Shown in pieces: positions 1-10,898 of a stretch of 64,000 bases of DNA (position 1 is its first letter; each line of letters opens with the position of its first letter). Where the stretch lies: contig JARBJD010000067.1 in the NCBI GenBank assembly GCA_033064195.1, forward strand, positions 186,001 to 250,000, read 5' to 3'. A program made the position numbers and the translations under genes. The notes under the pieces were generated by a model. It had not been told where the DNA came from, ran no database searches, and saw nothing but the letters and a program-made list of their open reading frames with translations. This DNA is from Blattamonas nauphoetae (lineage: Eukaryota > Preaxostyla > Oxymonadida).

Positions 1-858
1 AATGACTGGATGTCGCTGGAAAAATGAATGATTCCGCTGCCTTCTTGAAAGAGGAAGAAATAGATTCTGCTTGTAGTCCGCAATGACGACAGCTTGTTTG
101 TTTTGAAGTGACGCTTTGTGTTTGTTGTGTAGCCTTCGTTGTGTATGGTATTTGTGGACGTGATAGTTCCATTCTTCAAGTAGTTTTTCATCTTCTGCCA
201 ACTGCTCGGGGGTTTTTTCTGTTCCTTTTCTGTCGTCAAATTGAATAGTTTCTGCCGTCTCACATAAATCGCACAAGTCAGTTCTGTTCCGAGGCTGGGA
301 AAGTGTTGTGGTGTGATTGTAGAAGAAAGTTTTTGAGATCAATCCTGGAAATTGGAGGTTGAACTGCTTGAACAGAGAATACCGAGTCTCGAAAATTAGC
401 CGATGAAATTCGAATAGTTGGAACTCACCGATGAGAGAGGTGTTCTCGTCGTCATCGGTGATCGAAAAGTTGAATGGGAAGGGAAACGAACGAAGTTTTT
501 GTAGGATTGTCTGTCCTTCCAGAGAATCAACGAAAACCCATTTCCGTTGTGGTTGGGGCATAGTGTCTGAAGCCATGGTTCCATCACTTTCCTCTGGATC
601 ATACTCTGAATCATCTGAAGTCATCCAAATGTGTTGGGATTTATGTTTTCGATTTGGAATAGTGTGATTTTGATTTGATTGAAATTGAGGAGTGACTTGT
701 GATTGAATTGAATGAAATGAACTCGCTGCCTCTGATAGATAGTCAGATGTTGGTAGAGTGTCTCCAATTGACTCTGATAGGTCATGAAACGTGAAAGACG
801 ATATACCTTCGATAAAACACAGATCATTCACATCATTTTCGGACAATAGTGAATTCAT
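1..858 (-). CDS. Partial transposase-type gene running off the left edge
   Basis: An open frame of 286 codons runs on the minus strand from an ATG at 858 to the window edge with no stop, so the gene is cut by the window. The first 100 residues are Ser/Asn/Gln-rich and look disordered. Further on come a CDLC motif, a charged helix rich in His, Lys and Glu, and the string VVIADYKQNLFLP followed by a double-Arg Gln. That last pattern recalls the first catalytic strand in a family of transposase-like proteins common in Rhizophagus and some animals; this is from memory and unverified. It could equally be an unknown host gene. Upstream (869-1309) lies a frame with matching character, possibly the N-terminal part, but I could not find a splice that keeps phase. 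Confidence 0.4.
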   Translation of the reverse strand, partial: MNSLLSENDVNDLCFIEGISSFTFHDLSESIGDTLPTSDYLSEAASSFHSIQSQVTPQFQSNQNHTIPNRKHKSQHIWMTSDDSEYDPEESDGTMASDTMPQPQRKWVFVDSLEGQTILQKLRSFPFPFNFSITDDDENTSLIGEFQLFEFHRLIFETRYSLFKQFNLQFPGLISKTFFYNHTTTLSQPRNRTDLCDLCETAETIQFDDRKGTEKTPEQLAEDEKLLEEWNYHVHKYHTQRRLHNKHKASLQNKQAVVIADYKQNLFLPLSRRQRNHSFFQRHPVI

Positions 859-868
859 CGAAGATGAT

Positions 869-1309
869 TCAAGTTTCACTAGAATACATGAGAAAAAGAA
901 AGACAATACACTGCCGAGTTTGATTCAGAGATGAAGGCGTGGAATTTTCGTACAGAAAAGCATACAGAACCTTCATTCCAAATATCGTGGGCCTTTTTTG
1001 TGAGAAGCAATTTGTGGTGTTGTACGGTGTCGGATCAAAGTGAAGTGTCTTCGCGCGATGTTTGGCCCAATTGTATTGACCTCTGGACATAATCGATGGA
1101 CAGTACTGGTTTAAGCGATGATATGGAATGGCCGAGGCAATCGCAGCTCTGAGTCCAATGACATCGTTTGACGATAAGGTCTTTTGATACGTGAGGAGAT
1201 TTAAAAGAAGAGAATGTAGTTCGATGTTGCTCTCACAATCTGAATACTTGTAGACACACTGATCCATTTCGGTGACTTGAACTCGCAAACGAAAACAACG
1301 AGAAACCAA
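869..1309 (-). pseudogene. Possible N-terminal piece of the edge gene
   Basis: A minus-strand frame of about 146 codons contains a segment with the motif MSRGQYNWAKHRAK, which has the look of a DNA-binding helix found near the start of the transposase-like family suspected at 1-858. An intron-like sequence (GTGTATTG to TTCTAG, near 914-880) lies between this frame and the next one, but joining there gives a stop, so either the splice is elsewhere or the gene is damaged. The frame's nominal start is not certain. I cannot assign a function. Confidence 0.28.
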
Positions 1310-1850
1310 ACTGGGATATTATGGGTTGATCAACTCAAAATCTGTTCTGTCGAAGAGATAAGGATTTGCCCCAACATAATGCTTAATTGAATTGAAATCC
1401 TTCATTTGATGAAAAAAAATGAGGGTGTATATTCTGTACAAAACTAGCTCATTTTTAGAACACTGCACGATAAAAGAGTTGAAAAGAACTCTGATAATGA
1501 AATGATTTCTGGAAGTGTTTCTCATAGCTGAAAATATTCGTCAATCACCATCAGAAATGAGTGAATTGAGAGATCTATCACACAAAATATCGAAAATTTG
1601 AACAGAAACATGACTTACCAATGTTTAAGACATTCACGAAAAATCCAGTAAGGTTAACTTAACAGATATTGAAAAAACCTGAGGGGACGTAATTAATGCA
1701 CCCCCTATAGTTGATGGCTGTTCAAAGTGTCCAAAATGAAAATTGTTCTCTCATTCCATGTGGTGTGCACTTCTGACTTTCCAAGCAAGTCAAAAGGGGT
1801 TGGGATGGAGAGGATTGAGATGAGTGAAAGAAGAGTGTGCGAAATGAAAG
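1310..1850. other. Stretch with no gene seen
   Basis: AT-rich sequence with only short chance frames on both strands. I see no inverted repeats, no tRNA-like boxes and no family similarity here. Confidence 0.5.
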
Positions 1851-2203
1851 TTACCGTTGAATAAAGAAAATGCCCACGATGAACCTTTCAGTGAACGAGC
1901 AATCAGGTGGACGGGCGGTGGTGTGAGATTGGAGAGTCTTCAGAATCGTTGGTAGTTGCTTATGTGTGACGTGAGCAAACAACACCAGCAACATCTTCAT
2001 ACCCCCAATCAATGACGTGGAAGAGTGGTTCATCTGTGACATCAGGAAAGATAGTGATGAGTGAACAAAGAGATTCATGAAAAGGCTGTGAAGAATGTGA
2101 ACGAGTTTGGGTACGGACAGCGAGATGAGAGAGTCCGTGAGAATGAAGGGTTCATGATCAATGAAAGAGGAGATGGAGGTGATTCTGACAGTTCGGAGAA
2201 GGG
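1851..2203 (-). pseudogene. Unassigned open frame just downstream of the receptor stop
   Basis: A frame of about 117 codons starts within a base of the receptor gene's stop (2204-2206) and ends at 1851. It is Leu/Ser/His-rich with amphipathic helix spacing, which fits the all-helical ARM-like proteins seen elsewhere in the window, but no segment matches them clearly. It has no convincing start codon at its upstream end. It may be a fragment of such a gene left after a rearrangement, or chance. Confidence 0.2.
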
Positions 2204-5200
2204 TTAATTTGATTTGAAGATCTCAGATTTGTCCTCATCGTCGCACCCGATCGAGTTCACTTTCTCTAACACACTTTTAAGGGTGGGACGATCCCCAACT
2301 GAGATCGTCAGACAATCGCTGATCAAGGTCTTCATTTCTGAGCTTCGGATTCCGTCCATCGGAGGCAGCATTCCCGAACACAGCTGTCGAGACGCATTCA
2401 TCGCATCCGTCTCTCCAAACGGCACAAGACCAGTCTCAATTTCGTACAAAATCAGGCCTAGCCGAAAAACCGATGCTTTCAGATGATCAATCTCTGTATC
2501 TGCTGGTTTCATGTCCTCCTTCTCTAAATCTCCCTTCTCTCCCAACTTATTGTCTTCGCCAATCGCCTCTTCGGGTGCTCGCCATCGAATCTCTTCGTGT
2601 GCTTCTCCTTGCCGCGGATTCGTTCCAGTGCTGGCTTTCGTTGTGTTCGAGATCTCGTCTCTTAGTTTGAAGACAAGTTCAGTCCCTTCAATGAACACTC
2701 GATGTGGTGACAGTTTCGAGAGATCTCGAACACTGTCTGATGAGTTGGACAGTTGGAGTAATCCACGGACAAGCTTCTGCTCTGTCGATCGGCGAGGGAG
2801 AGGACGATGGTCTTTCTTGTGGAACGCATCATACAGTGACATGTGGACCACTGCTGATTTGGCGACAATCTTGTCTTCACAAACAATCACATCAAGAACC
2901 TTCGCTTGCCCAGCCAATGGGACGATCTCCTGTGTATCATCTCCATGCAGCAGTTCCGATCGCTTCACACGGGACAACGCTCCGTCTTTCACGTTCTCAG
3001 CTGAAGAGGCGATAATTGAGCCTCCCACAGTGTCTCTGTCCACTACATCCATCTTCTCGATGTCGTCTTGATAATCGAGTTCTTCTGCTTTGGTTGATTG
3101 CGACTTGGTTTGATTCTGCTTTCGACGACGCCAACACAGACAGACAATCACAATCAAGATGAACAATCCTAATCCAGCTACAATCGCAAGTGGAAGCCAC
3201 CACTTCATGTTTTCTTGAACTGATTGCGAAAGACGATCGGACGAACTCTTTTGGATCACAAATGATTCGTTTGTTTTCAAGTTCTCTCCGAATCTCAATC
3301 GACCTCTCCATTCCAGTGATGGCGAGAGCGACGACAGTGACGACAGGGCGATTGACAGAGAAACTTCTGTTTCAGTGAATGACGATGTTGTATCCAGATC
3401 GAGATCCACTTCAGTTTGCTTTCCTTCTGATTTGTTCTCGTTCACTTCGAACACTTCCAATGTTAGTCCACATGGAATGAGCGTCGAGCCACAAATCACA
3501 ACTGAGAATGACTTCGTTTTCTTGTCCAAGTTGGAAGATGAGTTGGTGGAGAGCGTTGGGATGAAGAACGGCGAGTGAGAAATCGCTTCTTTCGCTGTGA
3601 GCGAACAATCATTCACTGAGATCCACGCTGACGGGGTCTCCATTCCATCTCCACCATTCAAACTACCAATCTCAATCGATCCATTGTCTGAGCAGTGGAT
3701 ATTTCGACGAGCTGTAGGGAATGATGGGAGTGTTGGGGTGTTGTCGTGAAATGAGCTGGTTTCTATCGTCAGGTCTCCTCCTTTCATGTTGATTGCTCCC
3801 TGTGAGAGGTTCTTCAGGACAGAAAAAGAGATTGTGGTTGAGCTGTTCTCAATTTGGAGAATCCCACTCGACCAGCTGCAGATCTTGTTCTCTTCTTCCC
3901 CATCATCGTTGGCAATTGGTGAGTTCGCTGAGGGGCGTCCAGAAATCGAGCCATCTTTCACGAGGATGTCTGAATTGAAAGCCGAAAGGAAGACAAATGA
4001 GGTGAGAGTGGACTCAATCACAACATCCACATCAACAATGTCAAGAGTTGCATCACTCACAACAACCATCCCTTTCTTCTCTTCCATCGTTGCTGATGAT
4101 GGGATTGTCAGTTTTGGTTCTTTGTTCCCTCCATTCGAGAAAAGAACAACCATCTTGTCTGAGATCGTGATGGGAGCATTGAGTGAGGCAGAGTCGATGA
4201 TGGCGAGTGTCGCTCGTTTCACATCAATCCCTTTCACAATCACCCACGCTGGATCAAATGTTGAACATGGTTGAATCTTCTCTCCACAGAAGCGTGTCGA
4301 GTCAGTTGAGAGCGAGTTCACGAACAATGTCAGTTCGGTCGGTTTTGGTGGAGTGTCGAGCGAGAGGGCTGGCTTGATTGAGATGGGTGAGGTGGGTGAT
4401 GAGGTGGATGTGATCGACAAGATGGGAATAGACGAACTAAATGGAAGAGCGTCTGGCCAGCCAAGCAGGATTGCAGAGGAGGCAGCTTGGGTCGGTGATG
4501 AGGCGGCGATAACGAAGGTGAAGCCTGAGTTGAGCGTCACGGCATACGAACCAGCCAAGTTCGAGCCAGAGAATGAGACGATGAGTGATGTGCCGAGTGT
4601 GTTGGCAGAGAAGCTGATTGATTCAAAATGGGATGGAGTGGGGACGAAGAGAGCGAGAGACGATGAAATGGAAACGTCAATGTCGATGCTCGACATCCCA
4701 ACAACTGTATACGAGTGCCCATAAAGCAATTGTTCTCCTTCTCCTACTGATTCACGAATCACTGCTGTTGCATCAGAAACGGACAGAATATCCAACGTCA
4801 GCTCGATCTTAGTCTGTGACTGATCCAAGCTGTCGATTATTTCGATTGTGAACGATCCGACAGGCATCCGTGTCATCTCAAAGTCCATCACGGCTGTCTC
4901 TTTTTCTTGTCCTTCCAACTTCACCTCACCGACACGAAGAAGGGTTGGTCCTTTTGGTGTTTTCATTTCGACTCCACTGCACAGCACATGTTGGTCTTCT
5001 TTTCCACTTTCAGAGCGGATCAATGTTGAGAGAGTGTATGTTGTGTTGAATTGCATGGCTGTGTTCTTTCTCACCTCAATCCAGTCCGATTTTCCTTCGT
5101 TTTCATCGAATATGATCTCAATCTTCTCGTTCATTCCTTCAAACGAAGCATTGAAGGTTCCAGTTGATGGAAGGTCGTCTCCACTCACAACAACGCGGAA

Positions 5201-8134
5201 CGAGAGACAAGTCGAAGTGTTCAGCTCTGTCTCTGTTTCGGTCACAGTCGGTGCTTTTGGAACTGCCAGCTCGACATTCTCGTTCACAACAAACAGCGAA
5301 GGTGTGGAAGGAGTCGAGACAACGGAGTATTTCTGCCCAAAGCTGAGTTGTGACGAGTTCTCAATAATTCCAGTGAGAAATGTGGCCGTGCATTGACTTT
5401 CCGAGGAGCAATCCATATTCGACGTCGATTCCCAGAACGATGTTCCATTTGTGGCATATACAAGTCCAAGTCCATCCTTCAGTGCTCGTCCGGAGAAGAC
5501 TACACTCACACTGTTAAGGTCTCCACTCAGCTCTTCCTTGACACACTCTTCGATTCGTGCTGGTTCGGGTGGTGTCGTGAATGTCGTCTTTCCTTCGTCA
5601 AATAAGATCGGCGTGGTGTCAAGGAAGAATGATTTCACTTTGTACTCCACTCCAAAGTCGAGTTGGCCTGCTTTCTTCGCTTCTTCTGTCTCGAATGGAT
5701 ACAGAGTGGCTGTGAATGCCTTCAATTCTCCATTCTCGTCTGTCTTCACGTTGATCGTTCTTTCGTGAGATGGATGGTTTGGGATGGCTGTTGAGACGAG
5801 AGTGATTTTGTACTCTTTCTTCTTCTGCAGTACGCGAGATGAAAAAGTGAGAAGTGTTGTCGTGCAGGCTGATGTGGGCGTAGCTTCTCCTGCTGTGATT
5901 CCTGTCAGTCGTTCTGGTTCTGGATCAATGGTGAAGAAGAGACCGTCCGTTATTAACGTCTTCTCTCCCCCCTTCTCCATCTTGATCACCGAATATTTCG
6001 TGTTGAACGACAGTTTCTCGTTTGCTGGTGTTTCAGCGTCATATACAATCTCCTCTAATGTTCCTACAGATGAAGCAAATGTCACAATCACTTCGATTTG
6101 TTTTGTCTCAGACGAGTTGTCGGAGAGGGTCAGGGTGTATTCTCCTTCCAACAGCGATCCTTTCATTGTCACGGTCACTTTGGTCTTCTTGTCATTCAAT
6201 GATGCAGGATTAACAGCGAGAAGGAGTGGTTTGGGGAAGAACGAAGATGTGACGATTTTGTAATCGCTGAGAGGGAGCTGGAGAAGACCGTCCTCGCCAC
6301 ACGACACAATCGTCGACCCGCTTGTCGCCGTGATGACATCGAACGAAAGCACCCGAGCGATGTGGGGTGGTTGTCCGTTTTGTTGTACCCGTGTTCCGCC
6401 CTTGTTTGTGACGAGAACGAGGACCTTTCCTGATACGATTGAGTTCAGTTCAACGTTCACCTTTGCCTGGTCTTCAATTTGTTCGAAGGTGAGAGAGACA
6501 GTCGGCGTGATGGTGGGATCGGGAAGGAGATTGCTGTGGGATGAAGGTGAACATCGTTTATTGGCTGGCATCGATGTGGACACGCAGTTCGTGATTATTG
6601 TTTGATCAAGCCAAGTATCAAGCATGTCAAAGAATAGATCTTGCCCAGTTCCCGTTCCAGCCTGGTTATTTCGAAAGCAGAGCGAATCCAGTCTGACTGA
6701 TGTGAGGTTCTCAAAATATGCTGCTCCTGCCACACCATGCCCGCTGAAAGTCGATGTGGTTGTGCACCGCTGGAAAAGGCAGTTCGAAAGTATCGCCTCC
6801 GACGGTCGAACAGTGTCCTGGTTAAGGGCCACAGCGCCTCCGGAACTCTCGCATTGTGAATTGACGAACATGCATTCCGAGATCGACACGACGACTGAAT
6901 CAAAAATAGAGATCGATCCACCACCATTATGGTTTGTTGAGCAATTGAGAAACGACACGGATTTGAAAATCGCTGCTGTATCGATTGCTCTCATCGCATT
7001 GTGAAAAACAGCGCCTCCCATTCCTCCGTCTCTTGTTCGGCATGAATCGAACGAACAGTCTTCTATTTTCAGTGTTTTCTCGAAGCTGTTTGAGCTGATG
7101 GCTCCACCTGGCGTGTTTGTTGCTGAACAGTCCAGGAAAGTGCAGAGGCGGAAGTAGTGAAACTTAATTGATGGCACTAGGTTGTGGTGTGCGTAAAAGT
7201 ATTGGTTGAGGTTTGTGGGTACTTCTGTTGTGCAGTGGAGGAAGGTTGTGTTATGGCAGAGCAGATTTCCACCGCTGTTCATGTCGCGGATGGCTGTTCC
7301 ATAAAGGTGGTTCGAGCAATCGTTTACACGACATCCGACTATCTTCTGAGATGTCTGTGCTGTTGTGGAGACGTCATCTCGGTGTTTATGGCAGCTGGTC
7401 ACGTTGGATAGTCGTGATGAAGTGAGGGAGGTGGAAAACATTCCATTTTGGAGCCTCATCGTGACTGGTCCGGAAATGTGGAAGAGAGGACCCGTTCCTC
7501 GAATTAGATGGGCATTCGAGAGATGGAGACTATTACATGCGATCATAGCGAGAGTGGGCAGCTGTAAAGGTTCATGGCGGAGGTGGCTCGTTGATTCGTG
7601 CGATTCGTCAGATAGGGAAGCGTGTTGGACAAGTGGGAGAAGTATTGGAGAGAATGACGATACATGTGAGCAATCGATGAATGAAAGCGTACTGCCATCA
7701 TTTTCACGACTCCCTTCGACGACGAACGGTGATGTGGCTGTGTTCGATGTGATTGTGCAGGTCGAGATTGACAAAGAGGAGTGACTCAGTCGCGCAACTG
7801 ATGCTCCCGTTTTTCTGCAATTCAAATTTAGAATCGAGAAGGAAATCGTTGAATTCTCAAAAATGAAAATCGATGTAGATTCGTCATTTCCAGGAGATAA
7901 AGAAATGGCCGTGGTATTCCCTATCATTTCAAGTGTGGTAGAGAAGAGACCAAAGTTGGAGGCGTGGAAATGGCCAGATGGAAGGAGAATCTCTCCCATG
8001 GGAGTGTGAATGTTTGAGTCGAGACGGTTGTCGTTAGCTGCGAAAATAGCAGTCAACGAACGCGAACTGAAATGACCATGGAGACTTTGAGCCGATGAAA
8101 TGGATAAGAGAAGACAGTGAAGAAGAAAGTGCAT
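2204..8134 (-). CDS. Giant beta-helix surface receptor with a degenerate kinase tail
   Basis: A single 1,976-residue frame starts at a true ATG (8134). Residues 1-16 form a signal peptide. Residues about 30-530 carry repeated short Cys/Gly-rich units (GGAI/GGAV blocks, SFDSC-type strands) typical of polymorphic outer-membrane-like right-handed beta-helices. About 540-1290 holds a run of beta-sandwich repeats with recurrent YTLTL/YTVVG strands, followed by a second beta-helix to about 1560. A membrane span lies near 1643-1668, then a basic stop-transfer RRRK. The roughly 305-residue cytoplasmic tail is kinase-like only in its C-lobe: RAPEEA stands for the APE motif, and the F, G and H helices are recognisable, but there is no glycine loop, no HRD and no DFG. 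It is probably a pseudokinase acting as a scaffold at the cell surface. No intron is needed. Architecture is seen directly; surface location and role are inferred. Confidence 0.85.
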   Translation of the reverse strand: MHFLLHCLLLSISSAQSLHGHFSSRSLTAIFAANDNRLDSNIHTPMGEILLPSGHFHASNFGLFSTTLEMIGNTTAISLSPGNDESTSIFIFENSTISFSILNLNCRKTGASVARLSHSSLSISTCTITSNTATSPFVVEGSRENDGSTLSFIDCSHVSSFSPILLPLVQHASLSDESHESTSHLRHEPLQLPTLAMIACNSLHLSNAHLIRGTGPLFHISGPVTMRLQNGMFSTSLTSSRLSNVTSCHKHRDDVSTTAQTSQKIVGCRVNDCSNHLYGTAIRDMNSGGNLLCHNTTFLHCTTEVPTNLNQYFYAHHNLVPSIKFHYFRLCTFLDCSATNTPGGAISSNSFEKTLKIEDCSFDSCRTRDGGMGGAVFHNAMRAIDTAAIFKSVSFLNCSTNHNGGGSISIFDSVVVSISECMFVNSQCESSGGAVALNQDTVRPSEAILSNCLFQRCTTTSTFSGHGVAGAAYFENLTSVRLDSLCFRNNQAGTGTGQDLFFDMLDTWLDQTIITNCVSTSMPANKRCSPSSHSNLLPDPTITPTVSLTFEQIEDQAKVNVELNSIVSGKVLVLVTNKGGTRVQQNGQPPHIARVLSFDVITATSGSTIVSCGEDGLLQLPLSDYKIVTSSFFPKPLLLAVNPASLNDKKTKVTVTMKGSLLEGEYTLTLSDNSSETKQIEVIVTFASSVGTLEEIVYDAETPANEKLSFNTKYSVIKMEKGGEKTLITDGLFFTIDPEPERLTGITAGEATPTSACTTTLLTFSSRVLQKKKEYKITLVSTAIPNHPSHERTINVKTDENGELKAFTATLYPFETEEAKKAGQLDFGVEYKVKSFFLDTTPILFDEGKTTFTTPPEPARIEECVKEELSGDLNSVSVVFSGRALKDGLGLVYATNGTSFWESTSNMDCSSESQCTATFLTGIIENSSQLSFGQKYSVVSTPSTPSLFVVNENVELAVPKAPTVTETETELNTSTCLSFRVVVSGDDLPSTGTFNASFEGMNEKIEIIFDENEGKSDWIEVRKNTAMQFNTTYTLSTLIRSESGKEDQHVLCSGVEMKTPKGPTLLRVGEVKLEGQEKETAVMDFEMTRMPVGSFTIEIIDSLDQSQTKIELTLDILSVSDATAVIRESVGEGEQLLYGHSYTVVGMSSIDIDVSISSSLALFVPTPSHFESISFSANTLGTSLIVSFSGSNLAGSYAVTLNSGFTFVIAASSPTQAASSAILLGWPDALPFSSSIPILSITSTSSPTSPISIKPALSLDTPPKPTELTLFVNSLSTDSTRFCGEKIQPCSTFDPAWVIVKGIDVKRATLAIIDSASLNAPITISDKMVVLFSNGGNKEPKLTIPSSATMEEKKGMVVVSDATLDIVDVDVVIESTLTSFVFLSAFNSDILVKDGSISGRPSANSPIANDDGEEENKICSWSSGILQIENSSTTISFSVLKNLSQGAINMKGGDLTIETSSFHDNTPTLPSFPTARRNIHCSDNGSIEIGSLNGGDGMETPSAWISVNDCSLTAKEAISHSPFFIPTLSTNSSSNLDKKTKSFSVVICGSTLIPCGLTLEVFEVNENKSEGKQTEVDLDLDTTSSFTETEVSLSIALSSLSSLSPSLEWRGRLRFGENLKTNESFVIQKSSSDRLSQSVQENMKWWLPLAIVAGLGLFILIVIVCLCWRRRKQNQTKSQSTKAEELDYQDDIEKMDVVDRDTVGGSIIASSAENVKDGALSRVKRSELLHGDDTQEIVPLAGQAKVLDVIVCEDKIVAKSAVVHMSLYDAFHKKDHRPLPRRSTEQKLVRGLLQLSNSSDSVRDLSKLSPHRVFIEGTELVFKLRDEISNTTKASTGTNPRQGEAHEEIRWRAPEEAIGEDNKLGEKGDLEKEDMKPADTEIDHLKASVFRLGLILYEIETGLVPFGETDAMNASRQLCSGMLPPMDGIRSSEMKTLISDCLTISVGDRPTLKSVLEKVNSIGCDDEDKSEIFKSN

Positions 8135-8300
8135 TTCTCGAAGTGATCCAACCCTTAATACGGAAAACGAATCATGGATTTAAGAAAGTGGTCCAAGAAT
8201 CTCAGATTGAAAGAAGAAGCAACTAAAGACGATGAGATGGGGTGAAAATCACAAAACTCGGGGAGTTGAGGAATCAATCAGACAAAACGAGGAATAATTA
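8135..8300. other. Upstream region of the receptor gene
   Basis: Short non-coding stretch between the receptor's start codon and the left end of an inverted-repeat element. No TATA-like or initiator motif stands out. Confidence 0.4.
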
Positions 8301-8776
8301 TAGTGGTCGGACAAACCCGTTAGAGCCGATAAACCCGTTATCCATTCCACATGCGCATGGCAGTCCCCCCTCTTCACGAAAATTATCCTATCACTTCCCG
8401 TTCATTACTCTTTTCATTATTTTTAAAACAGGAGGTACTGTTGAAAGAATGATTGTGAAATGGAATGAGGAAAGTGGAAGTCGAAATGTGCTCGAAACTT
8501 GGCCAGTGTCTTCCCTGGCGTCCAAGGGATGGTACATTGAGATGCGACCTCTTTGTACTCAGCATCACATCCAGGGTGTGGTGGCTGGTCATTCATCGAT
8601 TTGAAAAGACCCATAGACCTCGATCAAACTTCTCAACAGGAGACAAATCATTTCAGAATTCAACTAATAACTTTCTTTCAAACACAACATATCAGTTGTC
8701 AGAATAAAAAGATCAATGTGAAGTGGGGAATATTGGTAACGGGTTTATCCGACTTAACGGGTTTCTCCGGGTACTA
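8301..8776. mobile_element. 476-bp MITE with a TTA target duplication (PIF/Harbinger-like)
   Basis: Left end TAGTGGTCGGACAAACCC and the reverse complement of the right end TAGTACCCGGAGAAACCC match closely, and the similarity runs about 40 bp inward. Each arm holds two direct copies of an AAACCCGTTA unit. TTA flanks both ends (8298-8300 and 8777-8779). The interior has only chance frames. TTA duplication and small size suggest a non-autonomous PIF/Harbinger-like element; its TAGTGG start is shared with the MITE at 41322-41920. It sits between two genes and disrupts no frame. Confidence 0.68.
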
Positions 8777-8803
8777 TTATTTCTGCTCATCCATTCCAAC
8801 CAT

Positions 8804-10898
8804 TCAGTCCATCCGAACTTCAATCGACCCTCCAACCATCAGAGGCTCTTTCACAACTTCCACTGACTCAATCTCAAGTGAATGGGTGTTGAGTCTGGCG
8901 ACGAATCGGAAGGGGACAGGAATGTTGGAGAAGAAGGTTGGTTGTGTCTGTCCATTCTGAGACAGTCGAAGCGTTCGCTTTCCTTCTCGTCCATCAGCCT
9001 CCAACACCACTCGCTGTCCACTCACTCCTTTCTCGCATGCTGTGCCGCTGTGTGTGTTGTTGGAGTTCTGACGGCAAAATCGAGAGGTTACATCCCATCC
9101 CGCTGTTTGAGGAAGATTCGTAAAACTATCGCTGCTTTTGAGTTGATCCGTTTGTTCGACAGAAGCAACTCCGAACTTGAGATTATTTCCAGTCTGATTT
9201 TTGATGACGAGGGTGAATCTGACGATGACTGGTCCAAACGCGGAGGAGAGGAGATTGCTGATATCCGAGCTTTTGAAGACAGAACCAGACAGTATGAATT
9301 TGGATCTGTCGAACCATTCAATCGTTGCTGCTCCAGTCTTGCTCTGTCGCTTCCTTTCCGCTTCTTCTTCTTCCCTTCTCTTCCTTTCCGCTTCTTCTTC
9401 CTTTCTCTTCCTTTCCGCTTCTTCCCTTCTCTTCCATTCCATCTCATCTGCTCCAAGTTTAATGAACTCCTCATTCATCTCGAATTGTCGCTTCAGTTCT
9501 GCCTGTGTCTTTCTGTGTTCCTTTTCCATTTCTTCCATCTTCTCTTCGTGCTCATTTTGTCTTGCTTCTTCATTTCTCTCCATTTCTTCCATCTTCCTCT
9601 TCATCTTTTCTTCGTTCTCTTTCATTCTTCGCTCTCGCTCCTCATCCTTCCTTCGCATCTCCTCCAGTTCATGTTTGAGCTTTTCCGAGTTCTCTCGATT
9701 TCGATCCTCTTCTCGCTTCTTCATCCAAAATCGCTCCTTCCCAATGTCAATCCCAATCACTCCAATCTTCCCCGCTCTCTGTGACACACTCCTCCCAAAG
9801 TGACGCACAATCATTCCTCCAACTTTCTCCTCCAGTTTTCGTCTCTCTCTTTCATCATCCTTCCCATTCCCTTCCCTTCTTCCTCCTTCTCCATCTTCCA
9901 TTCTCGCCTGTTCCTCTGCTTCTTCCTCTTCCATCAATCCTCTCAACAATCTTCCGAGTGTTTCTTCAATCAGCCCAAGTCCAGACAAACAACGAGACTC
10001 AAGCGAGAACTCACTTCCTCTCCATTCTTCTTCATCACCCACTCCTCCTTCTCGATCTTTCTCTTTTGTTTCTTTTGATATTTTTCGTTCCTTCCTTTCT
10101 TTCTCTCTTTCTAGCCTTCGAACTACTTCTCTCTTTCGAAACACTCCAATATGTCTCTTCATCCCAAAACACAGCGAGTCTAGCACTCTCACCATCCCAA
10201 TCACAACCTTCCGATTCTTCTCCGAACACACTCCACCACACACTCTCTCCACCACTCCACTGTTCAGAACTCCATCCATCCACACTCCACTCTCTCCACC
10301 CCTGCACATCACTCTATCACAACACAGTCACATCCAAAACAATAAAGAAAAAAACAGACACGAACGAAATAGAAGAGAGGGAGAGCAGAATGAAGGAAAG
10401 AAAAGAAGAAACCCAATCGCGAGTGTCGCGCCATTCTGAATTTCAACATCTTCATTCTGAACACACAAGTCAAACAACACAGTGATCATCACAAATCAGA
10501 CAAACACGCCAGATAGCCAGCGACAGGCAGAGAGAACCAGAATGACGAAAAATAACAACACACTTCGAGCATCGCCAGCAGACACGGAAGAAGGTCGGTT
10601 GGACAGTGGCGGCGTCCCATCTCCACTCCATTCACAATCAGCACAACAAGAGACGAGCAAAGAGTCTGTCAGAGAAATCGAGAGGGAGGGAGAGAAAGCA
10701 AGAGAGATGACACAAGAATCAGAGAAAGAAGAAGAAAGGAGGATCAACAACAACTGTCCCAAAATCAAGAAAACAAAACACGAGGCCACACATAAAGTCG
10801 AGGGCAGCACTGTCCATTCATTGTGTCACACAACTCCAACACAAAACCACTCCGCAACGCCATCCCACTTTCCTCTTTCATCTTCTCCTCATCCAATT
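8804..10898 (-). CDS. ARM-repeat, coiled-coil and SPRY-like protein (5' end unresolved)
   Basis: Four exons fit in phase: 10898-10792, 10665-10564, 10456-10413 and 10313-8804, separated by GT-AG introns of 126, 107 and 99 nt. The spliced N-terminal part reads as armadillo-type helices (for example LPCLLAMLENEDVEIQNG across two exons). The last exon adds a long Glu/Arg/Lys coiled coil (blocks of EEAERKRKEE type) and ends with a SPRY-like beta region containing FFSNIPVPFRFVARL, which matches the end of the kinase at 28234-30406 (YYFGNIPVPLVFAL). The first exon with the start codon lies upstream of 10898 and was not found; one nucleotide of phase is missing there. The role is probably a scaffold or binding protein; that is inference. 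Confidence 0.72.

Noticed and set aside
2214-7784. Many plus-strand frames of 60-190 codons
   Set aside because: All lie antisense to the 1,976-residue receptor and have no domain or start context of their own.
8882-9803. Plus-strand frames rich in Phe, Leu and Ser (300 and 200 codons)
   Set aside because: They are the reverse strand of the Glu/Lys/Arg coiled coil; the composition is a by-product.
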